From Moringa oleifera (Eukaryota; Streptophyta; Magnoliopsida; Brassicales; Moringaceae), in NCBI GenBank assembly GCA_021397835.1, contig JAJFZO010000413.1, forward strand, positions 131,501-195,500: DNA of 64,000 bases, written 5' to 3'. The notes under the pieces were generated by a model. It was not told where the DNA came from, did no database searches, and saw nothing but the letters and a program-made list of their open reading frames with translations. This document shows, one piece after another, positions 23,201 to 35,704 of this stretch (position 1 is the stretch's first letter; each line of letters starts with the position of its first letter). The position numbers were made by a program, and so were the translations under genes.

Positions 23201-26173
23201 AGATGGATTGTTATGTGAATGCTATGAAATTTTGGGATTTTAAGGTAATTAAAAAAAAAAAAAAAACAAGGTCTCCAAATCATTGTATGAGCTAGCTCAT
23301 GTGCTTGCTATATTATAATGTTGGTGAACAGGTAGTTCTCTGGCTGATATTGCTGTGCAGCACCATGGATGGATTACACTTCAAAGTTGGAATACTATCC
23401 TAGATACGTAGAATTTTTCCGTATTGTTGTGGCTGAAGTCTCTTATTTTAGTTGCAGGAAATTAACATGCTTCTTATGCTTTTACCCTGGCTTTGTGCAA
23501 GTGTTGTTGCTTTATTAGTTTGTGGTAACCTATAAGTTTGTTGGTTTTGTGCCTTCAATATTGACTATGGTTTAATCTTGGATTTCTCAACAGAGATCAT
23601 TGCATGGTTATGGACTTGCCTCGAGTTCTTCTTTTGGAGGCTACTCCCATGGCAGATCTTATCGAAGTCCTAACTTCAGCAGTTCTTCCAAGCCCTATTT
23701 TGGGGCTGATGACCGAGTCAGACTTACTCTTGACAGGGGCAGAAGAAGAGAAAGGGACCAAGATGCAATTTGCATTTCTAATGATTCTTATGATATCGAC
23801 CGCAATCGAGGACCGAGGGCTTCAAAGTTGAAGGCCAAGGACATCTCTGAATTCAGGTCTTCTTCTGATAATGAAAAAAACAGTTCAACTACCTATGAAA
23901 CAAATCTTGATTTGTACAACCGGCCAGATTTTGTCACAGATTATGCAAATGCCAAGTTCTTTGTTATCAAGTCTTTTAGTGAGGACAATGTGCACAAGAG
24001 CATTAAATACAACATTTGGGCCAGCACACCACATGGAAACAAAAAATTAGATGCTGCTTATCACGAGGCAAAGAGGATGGAAGGAAACTGTCCAGTCTTT
24101 CTCTTATTTTCAGTATGTGACTGACTTAAATTAACCTGTTTTCTTATTTATTACATTCCCTAATTGCTGCAGTAGCTTGATGCCTTCGTTAAAGCATTTT
24201 TCTTTCTTGTTTTGTGGGAAGGAGGGGAGAGGGGAGAGGCAGGAAGAACACAGGATGACTGAAAGATTATAGTTTTTGTCACACGTAGATGTCCATGAAT
24301 TGATGATGGGCAGTCCATATTGGTTAGGTGTCTACAATTTTGGATTTTACCTTGAGAGTATATATTCATTGGTTCTGAAAATTATCCACCGACTTGAAGG
24401 ATTTGCAGGAACTTGTTTCCTCAATTCATTCCTTCACATGCTGCTGTTATCATTAGGTTTTTTGAGGTCTTTCCACTACAGATTTGAGCATGACTTTTTG
24501 AAGGAACATACATTATTTATGTGTTGTTTTAGCTGCATTTTTAGTCACAGTTGTTTTTTTCACTTGTGTTGAAGCTCCTGTACTTAAATGCATATTTAAT
24601 GATCCATTCTTTGTTGAAGTTTAAATTCTGGATTGCCGCATAATTATTTTACTTTGCATGCTGAAGCAACATTGATATTTATGAAAATCAACCATTTCAT
24701 TACACATGCCCTGAAATCAGTAATTTCCATGAAAAACCTGCTGGCCTTGATGGAGGTCTTTCAAGTGTATTGGTTTTTTTGTCCAAATTGATCTGTTAGC
24801 TTTTTAGAAGTCTCAGGTCTTTTTGGACACCGACTTCATGCAGGTCAATGCTAGTGGACAGTTCTGTGGGGTGGCTGAAATGATCGGATGTGTAGATTTC
24901 GAGAAGCATGCCGATTACTGGCAGCAAGACAGGTGGAGTGGGCAGTTCCCTGTGAAGTGGCACATCATTAAAGATATTCCAAACAATCGATTTCGTCACG
25001 TACTCCTCCAAAATAATGATAATAAGCCCGTGACTCACAGTAGAGATTCTCAGGAGGTCATAATTTTTTGTTCAATTTTTTTTTGGCTAAAAAAAATTCA
25101 TACTAATTAATTCTTTGGAACTTATTATCATTCTCAAGCATTTTAGTGTCCTTCTGGTGCTGCATTGTAACTGGACATATTTTCAATTCTATGGCGTTAG
25201 TGCATGCATTAGTGTTGTTGACCGAAAAGGTTGTTATGGTCTACTTTTTGACAATTGGATACCATGGGAGGTTCTGGTTAGTGCCACCAACTGTAGTAAC
25301 AGTGTGGTAATTAATCTTTTGCTCTGAAAGGGAAGGGTCTGTTTTCGAACCCATGTCAGCGGAGGGGCTTTCAAGGAGAGCTATTCACTTGTGTACAGCA
25401 GAATATTGCAGTTGACTGGAGAGGAAGGGAAAAGATGACCTGAACATTTCTGGATTTCAAGAGAATCTCGACATATTGGGGGATGTAGAATTAGAAAAGA
25501 GGATCTTAGTTCTTTGCATGTCAGCTAAAAAGCATTTGTGATCTTTAATTGCATGTTTAAGTGTTCTCTGTTCTGGGTACTTCCAAATCAAAATCTTGTA
25601 ATAGTACCATGGCTGAAAAATTAGTGTGGATGCAGACACATTATCATTTGAGCTTATTATTGACTACTCGAATGTAGTCATATATTCTCTTATAAGTCTC
25701 ATTTTCCGCTTATTTTCTAATGATTACATGTCTTTTTGGCTCTCTTGCTCTTAATTCCAATTTTATGTTCAACTGACACTGGCTTTCTTGATTTTGGGTA
25801 CAATCAGGTGAAACTAGAGCAAGGTATTGAGATGCTGAAAATCTTTAAGGATAATGATGCACCTACATCCATCCTAGATGATTTTGTTTTTTATGATGAA
25901 AGAGAAAGAACTTTGAAAGAAAGGAAGGCCAGACAACAAACTAGCTCAGCAACAGATTCTTCAGGTTTAGTTGCTGATGACTCCTTAAACCAAATTTCTG
26001 ATCATATAGCTCAAGCTCTCAGTTTGGAGGATTGCAGTGATGGAAAACCAGTAATCGGTAGAAATTCTATCGCAAGAGCAGAACTGTTTCATGGATTGAT
26101 AAATCGATCTCCTGAAACCTTTTCTGCAGCCCTACCATCAGAAGAGAAGAGAGAAAAAACTATTGGCATCTGA
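14257..26173 (+). CDS. ECT: YTH-domain m6A reader (ECT family)
   Basis: Eight coding exons join in frame to 613 residues: 14257-14299, 20347-20390, 20499-20676, 21046-21119, 21212-21616, 23594-24112, 24844-25056 and 25808-26173. The first 365 residues are low-complexity, rich in Ser, Pro, Tyr, Gly and Gln (for example [14 protein letters not shown]), as in plant ECT proteins that can phase-separate. The YTH domain starts at [20 protein letters not shown] (about 368) and runs through [14 protein letters not shown] and [13 protein letters not shown] to about 500. All three aromatic-cage tryptophans that hold N6-methyladenosine are present: W390 (NIWAS), W447 and W452 (YWQQDRW). The role is reading m6A in cytoplasmic mRNA. 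The first intron is about 6 kb and contains an antisense LINE. The ECT subgroup is not assigned. Confidence 0.92.
15000..19500 (-). mobile_element. Decayed LINE (L1-type) inside YTH-gene intron 1
   Basis: On the minus strand, endonuclease-like sequence begins near 17625 ([18 protein letters not shown], then VACIQETKI), the classic start of the plant LINE AP-endonuclease. Reverse transcriptase pieces follow: [10 protein letters not shown] near 15800, [19 protein letters not shown] and [20 protein letters not shown] at 15560-15412, then [18 protein letters not shown] near 15380-15350. Post-RT sequence ([11 protein letters not shown]) reaches about 15150. The YADD-type catalytic region appears only in frameshifted form near 15700. 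Upstream sequence to about 19500 probably held ORF1; a fragment reads [18 protein letters not shown]. Many stops make it inactive. It is opposite in orientation to the host gene. Ends are approximate. Confidence 0.8.
20987..21008 (+). repeat. Poly-C run (22 nt)
   Basis: Twenty-two consecutive cytosines lie within the pyrimidine-rich end of the intron before YTH exon 4, about 37 nt upstream of its acceptor. It may act as part of the polypyrimidine tract. Confidence 0.88.
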
Positions 26174-27573
26174 TACAGGTAGCGGAAAGCAGAATTAAGC
26201 CTCTTGATAACATGACGGTTAACAGTTAGAAGCAGTCAGTTTTAGGTGTTGCAGCCATTTTCAACATGCTTGCTGTGACCCAAAAAACTTGTTGATCTTT
26301 CTGCGATTCTATAGATTCTTTCATTGCTGACAACATCCGTGGTGGTATATCAAGCATCTTGGACATTGGGGCTGCAAGGTGACGTCTTTTTTTTTTTTCT
26401 CTCTCCTTATGTCTTAATCATTCTTCGGCTATTGTTTAGGGCACTTTGAAGGTAATTTAGATGTGCTCAAACAGGATGGCAGTTTGGTATCTGATGCCTA
26501 ATAGTCTCTTTGGATTTTGTGAATTGCTTTTGCTGAGGGTTGGTGGCATTGTGGGATGTGGGGTAACTTAGTTGAGATTTGTTGTGGAATTGAGTTTGTG
26601 TATACTATGTGCCTGATGCAGAAATGTAATATCAATTGTTCTTCTACTGGTTGTAGAGGTCATGTTGTAAACTTTCCCCATTTTGATGGGCAAAATTAAG
26701 ATCAATAAGAAATGTACGGTGCATTGTGAAATGAGGAGAATTTTGCAGCGCTTTCTTAATTGTATTTTGATGGTTTGATGTGAGTGAACTGTGTAAATGA
26801 GAATTGTTAATGTTTAGAATTTAGAATGTCAGACTTAATATTATGTATGCAACCACGAGGCACCAACTGAACATAAAATCGCTCTCAACTGGTATTCTAA
26901 TGATACGAATGGGGTTATTGCACGCCTTGTGCCAATTATCACTGTAATTTCTTTGAATACATACACTGAAGGAACTGTATAATAATCCACATGGTTCTAC
27001 TCTTTGATCAATCCCCCTGATTAATGTACTCAGAAGCTGTGAAACAATCAACATTATTGTTGGAAATGAAGTAAAGGCTGCAGTTTTTGACTTGAAACTG
27101 ATTAATGAAACCAAAAGCCACTCCTTTTCCCTTTTCTTATAAAACCTAACCGAGGATAGCAGTAGTCTGGGTTTTGTCTCACCATGTTGTATGCATGTAA
27201 CCTGTAGCTGCAGGGCAAAACCATTTGCCACTGCCTAATAGTTAACTGGGACTCTGCACCCAAGTTGGCCTTTTGTGTGGAACCTGAAAGGGTATTTGAA
27301 TGTTAACATCTCCATGAAGGAAGCTCAGTTGACTGTTGGCAGTAGCATCTCTATCTCGCAAATATTTTACAAAATTGGAAGGGATTCTCCAACACAGCCA
27401 TAACCAGCACTTCATCATCTCCACGTTTCTTTAAACCGTAGCGAAACGTGGGCGGACCCGTGGGTTTTTCCAGTCCATCAGATTTTACCACGTGTCCCAT
27501 TGCGCAACCAGGTCAGATTAAGTGGCTGACTGATCTGGCTATTGCCAAATGCGTGGAAAAAAAGTACAACGCG
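26174..27573. other. Intergenic: YTH-gene 3' UTR and metallophosphoesterase promoter
   Basis: No coding exon is supported here. The left half is probably YTH-gene 3' UTR. The right 150 bp is relatively G+C-rich and contains GCGAAACGTGGGCGG and a perfect G-box (CACGTG at 27489-27494). An in-frame open stretch before the chosen ATG at 27574 starts only from GTG and is taken as 5' UTR. Confidence 0.5.
27489..27494 (+). promoter_or_regulatory. G-box (CACGTG)
   Basis: A perfect palindromic G-box lies 80 bp before the metallophosphoesterase start codon. It is a candidate binding site for bHLH (PIF type) or bZIP factors, which would suit a gene for a plastid protein. Motif match only. Confidence 0.4.
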
Positions 27574-30500
27574 ATGTTGAGCGCCTTCATATGCGCGCCT
27601 ACAGTCGGTTCTCTCTCCGGTTCCTCTAACTTCAAGCCCATGTCCGACGCGGTCGGTGCTCCTTCTTCCATGGCGTCCTCTGTTGTCCGTGTTGCTGTTG
27701 TCGGTGATGTGGTAACTCTCTGTTTCTCTCTCTCTCTCTCTCCCTCTCTCCTTCATTTTGGTTGATGATATTTTGAGTTGCTTTCTCCTTCAAGCATGAT
27801 TACTGGAATCTCGAGGAAGATACCAAGGCACTTCAACTATTGCAGGTACTTTTTGCTTTATACTTCCTGTTCTCTCTGTTCCTTTTCTTCTTCAAATAGA
27901 AACCTTTTCTTCTCTCTTTTTTTAAAAAAGGGGGGTGGGGGTTGGGAGGAGGTTGTTTCCCATTTTAGGAGTTTATTACTTTGTCATATTGATAATGAAC
28001 CGAATGTAGGTTTGAAGAGCTGATAAAAATTTCATGTTTGTTCTGTTATGTAGTTATTGAACTGTAGAGGCTTAATTTGATTCGCTAGAGAAAAGGACTT
28101 TTGATGCTTAATTACATATAACGGATGCATCTAAAATATTTAAAAAGAAAAGAAAAATAACTTCTAGTATGCTGCCCACTGAGCATAGGCAACCCTCATT
28201 GTGTGTATAGACAAGTGTTTGTTCAATATAGATGGAAGCTAGTCAACTCGTTACCAATATGATGGATGTAATATTTGAGCTAGGAGTTGGCATTTGCTAT
28301 TTTTTTTGGGTTGGGATTGTTATTATATGGACAAGCACAATCAGATGTTTGTTGGTTTTTTCCCTAAACTTCTGTATTGGCACCTTTTGGAAGAAGAACA
28401 ATTATGCTATAGAAACCTTGCCTGGAAGAGTCTGTTTTTATCAAATAAATAATATTTGTACTTAACATAATAACTGTACTCATAATCATGATGATAATTG
28501 AGCATGCAAAAGTCATCCACAGAGTGAGTTTGGGGTGAAAAAGAAAGATGGGCATCACCTTCAGAAATAAAGAGCAAGAGAAGGAACAAATGTGGTGAAT
28601 CTAGTTTGCTCACAGTAAAGACATTGATGTTATCCTAAAAGTAAACCTAGATTGGGTCACTCTTTCACTTCCTTTATATGTTAGTCTTTTCTTCTGTTTT
28701 TCTGCCAGATTGGCTGTGACTAGAGGTAAACTTTTCTAGTTCTTGCTTTAGCCTTGGTCTTATCATAGTTAGACATCTAAATATCCTCTACTAGTCTAAC
28801 ATTTGGGTTATTTGCATTGCAGCCAGACTTGGTATTGTTTACAGGCGGGTACCTTCCCTATCACTGTTTATCTTCTTAATGTGCTCGTATACCCCTGCTT
28901 TTAGGTTACTTCTGTATTTTCGCTGTCTTTTTCACTATCTTAATTGATGAACTAAGTAACAACTTGACAGCAGCACTACTTATGGCTCTTTCATGGACCC
29001 TTTATTTCAAAGAAAAAATATAAATTTCATACTCTTAGCCCCATCTCAGTTTGGGAAATGTAACTGTTTGATTTTTGTCTTTCCGATCTAACTCTATCCC
29101 TCGCCTGTCTTGCTTTGTCTGGCTATTGTTCTTCACTATCTCTGGGAATCATTCAGGTGATTTTGGTAATGAAAATGTTGAACTAGTTCAGAGTGTTGCA
29201 GATCTTAAATTTTCTAAAGCAGTTATATTGGGAAATCACGATGCCTGGGATACTCAGAAGTTCAATGGCAAGTAAGTTCAGATCTTGCAACCCACTTCTA
29301 AATAAGGCCCTTTTGTTGGTAGAATAGATATTCCTGCTATAATGAATGAACATTCTAGAGTATTGCGGTTGTGCTTTGATTTGTGGCAGTTTTTTTTTTT
29401 TTTTTTAATAACCGATTTATCCAGGATGAGGAATCCAACTAACGGATGGAGAACTCATCCTTTTTGAGACCCTAAAGTTAACGACCAGCAAAACCTGCAG
29501 TAGCCCTGAGAGGATTCAAATTATGGACCTTGCTTACTGGTGGGCTAAACTCGTTAGGGTTTGATTGTGGCAGTTATCAAAAGATTAGTTGTGCATTATT
29601 GCTATTATTTTTTACAATATGTGATGATTCAATGATGTGATGACACCACAACAATTATTCAGGGAGTTAGTATCCAACTATCTCTCTTTTTGGTGCATGT
29701 TTCTTTGTGTATGAATGTGTGGTATGTATTGAATGTAACAAATTTATATCTTGCAGATCAAAAGGTACAAGTTATTATTTCGACCATTTTTTCATTTTTC
29801 AGGAGGAAGGATGGTGTTCAGCTACAGTTGGAGATGTGAGCTTACTATTTCCCTTGTGCTTCATTATATCTTGTGGTTGTCTTTTCTATTTTTTCATGCA
29901 TTATCAGATCATTTCATTTTTGTTCCATTCTGCTCCCCACGCTCATATATGACTGCAATGTCATGGTCGGCGCATGAAGGCCCCCACATAAATATGTTCC
30001 TACCCCTTTCCACATGTATGAAAAAGATTGATCTTGTCTTTATTTGCAAATCATACTACTTGGATTGGTATGAAGGATAGAATCTTTTAGAGAGACGGTG
30101 CTGACTAATGCAAAAGTCCTATACATGTCAATGAAGCAAACCATGAAAACCTAATTACGTAGATAAAGGAAAACAAAAGAGACTATTTAAAGCTAGCTCA
30201 TATTGGTGTCCTCTTGAACTTTCGTTATAGTAACTGAATATTTTGGATGCCCTGTCATGTTTCATTCTAACTAAAATCTTCAAATTTTGTTGCATCCAGT
30301 TCCAACTTTAGGAAATTTTTTCTTATTGGAAAGGTGTGATATTTGACTCAAGAAAGCTTCAATTAGTTATTTAAATCCAATAATTCGTGGTCCAATAGGC
30401 AATGTTGATGTAATAGACTAAAAGAGCTTTCATAAGAAGGCAATCACGGGGAAAATGCGGGAGAAAAGCAGTGCGGAAAAGTTTCAAGTGGGAAATTCTT

Positions 30501-33093
30501 GGTCTACTGGCCAGGGGCATAATATCATTTTTGATATTGCATCGCCAATCTAGAAAGATCATTGAGTTAAGAAAGCAGATTAATGATTCAAAAATCAAGT
30601 TGACAGCATATGGCAGGAAGATTTGGAAATAAGAGCGTAACTTGACAGTTCTGTGCCAAAAGAAAATTCCTTTTAAGCAATCTAATGCAGCCATTTTATG
30701 AACTTACAAAATATATTTTCCAGTAACATTTACATTGTTAATTGCTTCAGAAACTGGGATGACAAATTATACAGTTCATCGAGACCTTCTGTGTCATTTC
30801 TAGGAATCGAAGCTCTAAGCTAGGTGTTTTAACAGAAAGGTCCGAGACTTGGTGTCAAGTTGTACAATGCTTTCTGAATATATAGCTTTGTTAAGAAAGT
30901 CAGGATGTTCGTAAGCATTTAGTCAGAATAAGATAAATGGTTTTAAATTAAAGGCTTTTAAATAATTATAGTGAAGATACAAGATAAAGTAGTTTTAACA
31001 TTTGGGATGAAAGTGGCTATAGAATCTCATCTCTGTTTCTCTATCCAAAAGATTCGACGCTTAATAAAGTGCCTGTGACATTTAGAATTATGGAGATCTA
31101 TTTAGTTCCCCTATCCATAACATGATTAGTATTTCTCATCAAATAGATTTTGATCTATTGTCAATACCGAAAATCAACCCTTCTTAATGTTGAGGACCAT
31201 TTTTGTCCTTCAAATTTGGCGCTCAAACCTCTGTTAGTCATTTTCTGTTTCTTTTTCTTTCTTTTTCTTTTTCTGATGATATGATTTCACTAACTATCAA
31301 CTAAAAAGCAAATGATGATATTCTTTATGTCTCACTAGTTTTTACTATTCTTTTTATGTAATTATTCTGTTACTTGACAAGAAACGAGTGTAAGGTCTTG
31401 CTGCAGTTCAGATCATTGGTCAGTCTGACAGAGCTGTTGTGTAATTCTTTGGTAATGAAATTACGTTTTATGATGAGCAGTCTAGGTGACGAGCATGTAG
31501 GTTATCAACGTTTGGACTTTTCTACATTAAAGCTCAGTGTTGTTGGTGGACGGCCATTTTCATGTGGTGGAAAACAGTTGTTTCGGAAAAGGCTTCTGCT
31601 GGAAAGGTTAGGTTGCATGAAAGCATTTATTTTTTATTTGTGATTAGACCATCTGCTCTTTTGTAATGTTTATGCACACCATTTGAGGAGTTTACAGTAT
31701 CATAAGGTTTTGTGTTAGTTTGATTTGAAGAAATTAACTTGATTAATAATAGTAGAGCAGCACTTTTGTAATTTTAGGCACACCCTTTGAGGAGTTTACT
31801 GTGTCATAAGGTTTTGTGTTAGTTTGATTTGAAGAAATTAACTTGATTAATAATAGTAGAGCAGCACTTTTGTAATGTTTAGGCACACCCTTTGAGGAGT
31901 TTACTGTGTCATAAGGTTTTGTGTTAGTTTGATTTGAAGAAATTAACTTAATTAATTATGGTAGAATTATTAGTATCCAGACTCACTTATCAACCTAATC
32001 TCCTTGACAGGATCAGCGAAAGTAAAAATAAAATGACCCCCCTTCTAGAGATTCAACTAGAACAAAAACATACACTAGACTAGCAAACTAATGTACCTTG
32101 CCACTTGGATTCTCAAATGCAAAGTCTCACTCTTGTTCTTATCCCTATCATCATCTATATTAAACTTACAAAACTGATTCCCTTTTAGATATGGAGTCCA
32201 AGATATGGATGTTAGTGCCAAGAGAATCTATAATGGTGCATTAGGCACACCAGGAGATCATTTGGTTATATTTCTTGCACACAATGGACCTACAGGTATA
32301 TCAGTTTGCCAAATTTACCTCTATTTCAGTTACTTAGGGCAAGTAGTTCAGTATTTATGGAATCAGTACTCTTCTTACATTTTTCAGGCCTCGGTTCTGA
32401 AGCAAATGACATTTGTGGAAGAGATTGGGTGTTTGGAGGTGGTGACCATGGTGATCCAGGTAAAATAATCTTATGTCAGCAAATATTATTGGGCATTCTA
32501 TCATGGCTATCTCAGTTAAGGACCCATATGATACCCATGACTGTTGGTGCCTTTTGCTGTTTTTACTGTGATTGCTAACGTGATTAACCTGAAGGGATTA
32601 GACATGAAAAGGAGATGAGAAATTTGCTACTTGCAATTAAATTTGTCTCTGTTAAGATAGACCTCTACTTTTGATCACCATGTTTACAAGAGTATCTTCT
32701 GTTACAGATCTAGCACAAGCCTTATCCTGCTTAAAAGAGACTACCAAATTGTGTATACCCCTGGTAGTATTTGGTCACATGCATAAAGAGCTGGCACATG
32801 GAAATGGTCTCAGGAAAATGGTTGTGGCTGGGTCTGACAACACTATATACCTGAATGGGGCCATTGTTCCTAGGGTTAAAAGATTAAGTGATGAACAAGT
32901 AACTGCTGGCAGAAGCTTCAGGAACAGTGAAACCTCAGTCTTCACACCAGAGACTGGAACCACTATGCGGGCATTTACTTTAGTTGAGATTTTGGATGGT
33001 GCAGTTGACAAGATAACAGAAAGCTGGGTTTCAGTAATTGGAGATAGGGCCACATTAGCAGAAGAGCATATATTATTTGAAAGTGGTGGCTAG
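27574..33093 (+). CDS. Calcineurin-like metallophosphoesterase, probably chloroplast
   Basis: Nine exons give 349 residues: 27574-27711, 27795-27845, 28823-28844, 29157-29271, 29803-29835, 31481-31606, 32189-32295, 32388-32459 and 32708-33093. The metal-binding motifs appear in the standard order: GDVHDYW (D-x-H), FTGDFGNEN (GD), ILGNHDAW (GNHD), LAHNGP, and VVFGHMHKEL (GHxH). The first 35 residues are rich in Ser, Ala and Pro without acids at the start, as in a plastid transit peptide. The protein resembles a plant/cyanobacterial metallophosphoesterase group whose substrate I do not know. The third intron must begin with GC, not GT, to keep the FTGDFGN motif in frame. The third exon is only 22 nt and the fifth 33 nt. 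Introns hold a SINE and a triplicated 105-bp repeat. Confidence 0.87.
29392..29559 (-). mobile_element. SINE-like retroelement with target-site duplication
   Basis: A 168-bp insertion lies in intron 4 of the metallophosphoesterase gene. The minus strand ends in an A tail, seen as a T run at 29390-29406. It holds a degenerate Pol III B box (ATTTGAATCCTC, like GGTTCGAATCC) and an A-box-like TAGCCCACCAGTAAG near its 5' end. Flanking direct repeats are TTTGATTTGTGGCAGTT at 29375-29391 and TTTGATTGTGGCAGTT at 29560-29575, differing by one T. Tail plus duplication are hallmarks of LINE-driven retrotransposition. Confidence 0.72.
31660..31963 (+). repeat. Three tandem copies of a ~105-bp unit
   Basis: Three head-to-tail copies lie in intron 6 of the metallophosphoesterase gene. 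The shared GCACACC word starts at 31674, 31778 and 31883, so the periods are 104 and 105 bp. Copies 2 and 3 are nearly identical; copy 1 differs at a few sites (ATTTGAGGAG against CTTTGAGGAG, ACAGTATC against ACTGTGTC). The third copy is diverged and short at its right end. This looks like recent local duplication. Confidence 0.9.
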
Positions 33094-34553
33094 CTTTCAT
33101 TTCATCTTAGTTAAGGATTGAATTAATATCTGCGAGTTGCTCTCAGACCTTGGCTACCACATTATATTTTTGGGCGTTCACTGTGTTTATGGTTAGATGC
33201 TAGCTTAAAGTGTTTGTACTTTATCTGTTTGTTCCTAGATTTATTATGTCCTGAGAGCAAGAAAAGGAACAGAATACTTGATAGCCATGTAAATAGCATT
33301 GATCATATTTTATTTACTAAATAAGGAAATTTTTATCTGCACCTTAAATTTTGATTTGCCAGTGCTGGGCAAGTATTCTGATATGAACAGATGCCCATTT
33401 CTTATATTGCTTTTGGGTATTGATAGTGCTGTAAATGTGGTAGTTAATGTTCTGATAGGTAAACCTGGTAGTTTGATGTAGAAAATGCTGAAGGGTGTGC
33501 TGCCATTTGGCCTGGAAATGCAGATTTACACCACTCCAGGCCTCCTGTGAGAGAGGGATTCCTGGGCAACAAGTTCTTGGTATCTGAAACTTTCTTTGCT
33601 TCTGCATTTAGTGATGAATGCATTGATTAGTAAGTTATGTTATGCTATTAAGCAGCATTATCCACCACTTCTTAATTCTTCGGTCATGTATTTTAATAAA
33701 GGCAATGATAGAACTCTTTTCATTTAAAAATTTCATAACACCTGAACATATATAATATTATAGAATTCTTGTTCCTTCTTTGGTCACTTTTTAAGAGCCA
33801 GGCTGCTTTTGCCCATGGGCGGCACCAACTTCCAAGCATTTCATAGAGTAAGAGCTTTTTGACCCAAGCTTTTTCTCGGAACTGAAGTTTACTCTCATTG
33901 GATAATCAGAAAAGAGGATTAATTTAGATAATGACTGTATAATAGTTTAAATGATATTGTGAAGTACAATTATTGTTGTGGTCCTGTCCTTTCAATTATC
34001 TTCTGATTGGATGATTTGTAAAGCCTAAAGGGCACCATTTTATAATGGGCATGAAGCTGAGGTCACACTAGTGGGTAAAGTTTAGCTTCACCAGCTCTGT
34101 TTTAGCGTTTAAAGACCATCAGATTGGAAGAAATTAAGTAGATAGGGAATGTGTGATGTATGAAAGAAACTATGGCATAACATCTAGTTTTACAGGAGAA
34201 AGTTGAGATTAATTCTACCCATAAACTGTCTGTTGAGTGGTATTTAGTGTTGTGGGACCCCACATAAATGCTTTGTGGGTATGTTGAACTTATAATTGAG
34301 CTTCTCGTAAGGGGATGGATCAGAATTCAGAGGTCCCCTACTCGTAATAGCTTTGTCAATTAAGCCCACCCATCAACTACCGAAATGCCAGCCAAAGCCC
34401 TAAAGCAAGCATGCAATTTCTGTAATATGATAGAATCAGCTAAGACAAGATCAAAAAGTGAGGACAGACTCACCACTTGCAAGCATTTGGAATAAAGACC
34501 AGATATGTTGCATTAGTAATGTTTGAGGCAGCTATGAAGACCATGCCCTGCTC

Positions 34554-34586
34554 TCACAAGTCACAAGTCACAAGTCACAAGTCACG
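34554..34586 (+). repeat. TCACAAG heptamer tandem repeat
   Basis: Four perfect copies of a 7-bp unit plus a partial fifth (TCACG) lie in the intergenic region before the ABHD17-like gene. Confidence 0.9.
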
Positions 34587-35590
34587 TTTTTCTGGGTCAA
34601 AGTTGCCAAAACCGACTGTGTTTCTTTTTGGTAAAAAAACACATTGGCTCAACAACAAAGGCGAACTCGGGGAATGTCTGACTCTGACGATTCTCTTCTC
34701 TCATCAAAAAGATTGCAGCAGCCTTTGACCAAATCTCGGCCCTCCATCCCTACTTTCCATGCTGTATTTTCTGTTAATCTGTATTGTCAAAATCCCTTAC
34801 ACTTAATTTATCTTAAAAGACTAGATTTCAGAAACTAAACTACCCGTTGGTTTTTTTTTTTGGACATGGGGAACAACCTCAGACCCTCATTAAAACTCAA
34901 GACTACCCTTCTTTTGGATTGACCCAAACCAACTGCTACTGCTGCCTAATATTAACTAGTTGTTATACAAAAGAACCGTCTTCTATCGACAAATTAATTC
35001 CGATCCAAAACGAAGATGGTACAGGCTACGGACCACAGGCCGTCCCACTCATTACTTCGTCAGCGTGCAATCCGAAAATATCGAGTGCTTACAGATAATC
35101 TCATTATCATTGCTAAGACACCCATCTTTTCTTGTTTCTATCATCCATGTTATATCCTACTGTTGAAGAAGGAAAAATAATTCTCTCTTTATGGCTTTAG
35201 GATTGTTTTGATTATTATTTCTAGGTCTCTGTTCCACTCCAAAAACAGCACCATTTCCAGCTCACCCGCTAAGATCGGATCCATTCTCTGCCAGACCTTT
35301 AATTTTCATCTCTCTCTCTCTCCCAAAAACTCCACTTCTGTCATCCCCAGTAAAAATACTCATCAAAACCAAAAAAAAAAAAAAAGGAAACGTCCTTTTG
35401 TAAAAATAAATAAATAAAACCCACAATTGCAAAAGGAATTCTTTTTCTTGTCTAACCCAAACCCGTCCACCAAAACTCTCGAATGAACGCCTTTGCATGT
35501 GGGTTTCACTTCTATCATATCCGAAACTGGATTATCCATTCCTCCTGTTTGATGTGTTAGAGAGAGATATGGATAGGGAGAGGGGGAGGT

Positions 35591-35614
35591 AGAGAGAGAG
35601 AGAGAGAGAGAGAG
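35591..35614 (+). repeat. (AG)n microsatellite in leader
   Basis: About 12 AG units lie in the likely 5' leader of the ABHD17-like gene. Such GA tracts are common near plant transcription starts and can bind GAGA-binding (BPC) factors. Confidence 0.85.
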
Positions 35615-35704
35615 AAAGGACAGAGGAGGGAGAACTGGGGTTGGTTGTCTGTGTGTAATTTCCCTTTAATTTGTTCTGCGCAATTAAATTGATTAAGTTA
35701 TTAA

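Larger units (their letters stand above)
33094..35704. other. Intergenic region and ABHD17-like gene leader
   Basis: No exon is supported. A TTTTAATAAAGG word near 33692 could serve as a poly(A) signal for the metallophosphoesterase gene. Four tandem TCACAAG heptamers lie at 34554-34581. A perfect AG-dinucleotide run at 35591-35614 sits about 90 bp before the next ATG, probably in the 5' leader. The remainder is ordinary AT-rich DNA. Confidence 0.5.

Noticed and set aside
26821..27231. 136-residue minus-strand frame
   Set aside because: No recognisable domain, no neighbouring exons; low-information sequence in a 3' UTR/promoter interval.
27448..27573. N-terminal extension of the metallophosphoesterase frame
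   Set aside because: It starts from GTG and has no ATG. The first ATG in frame is 27574.
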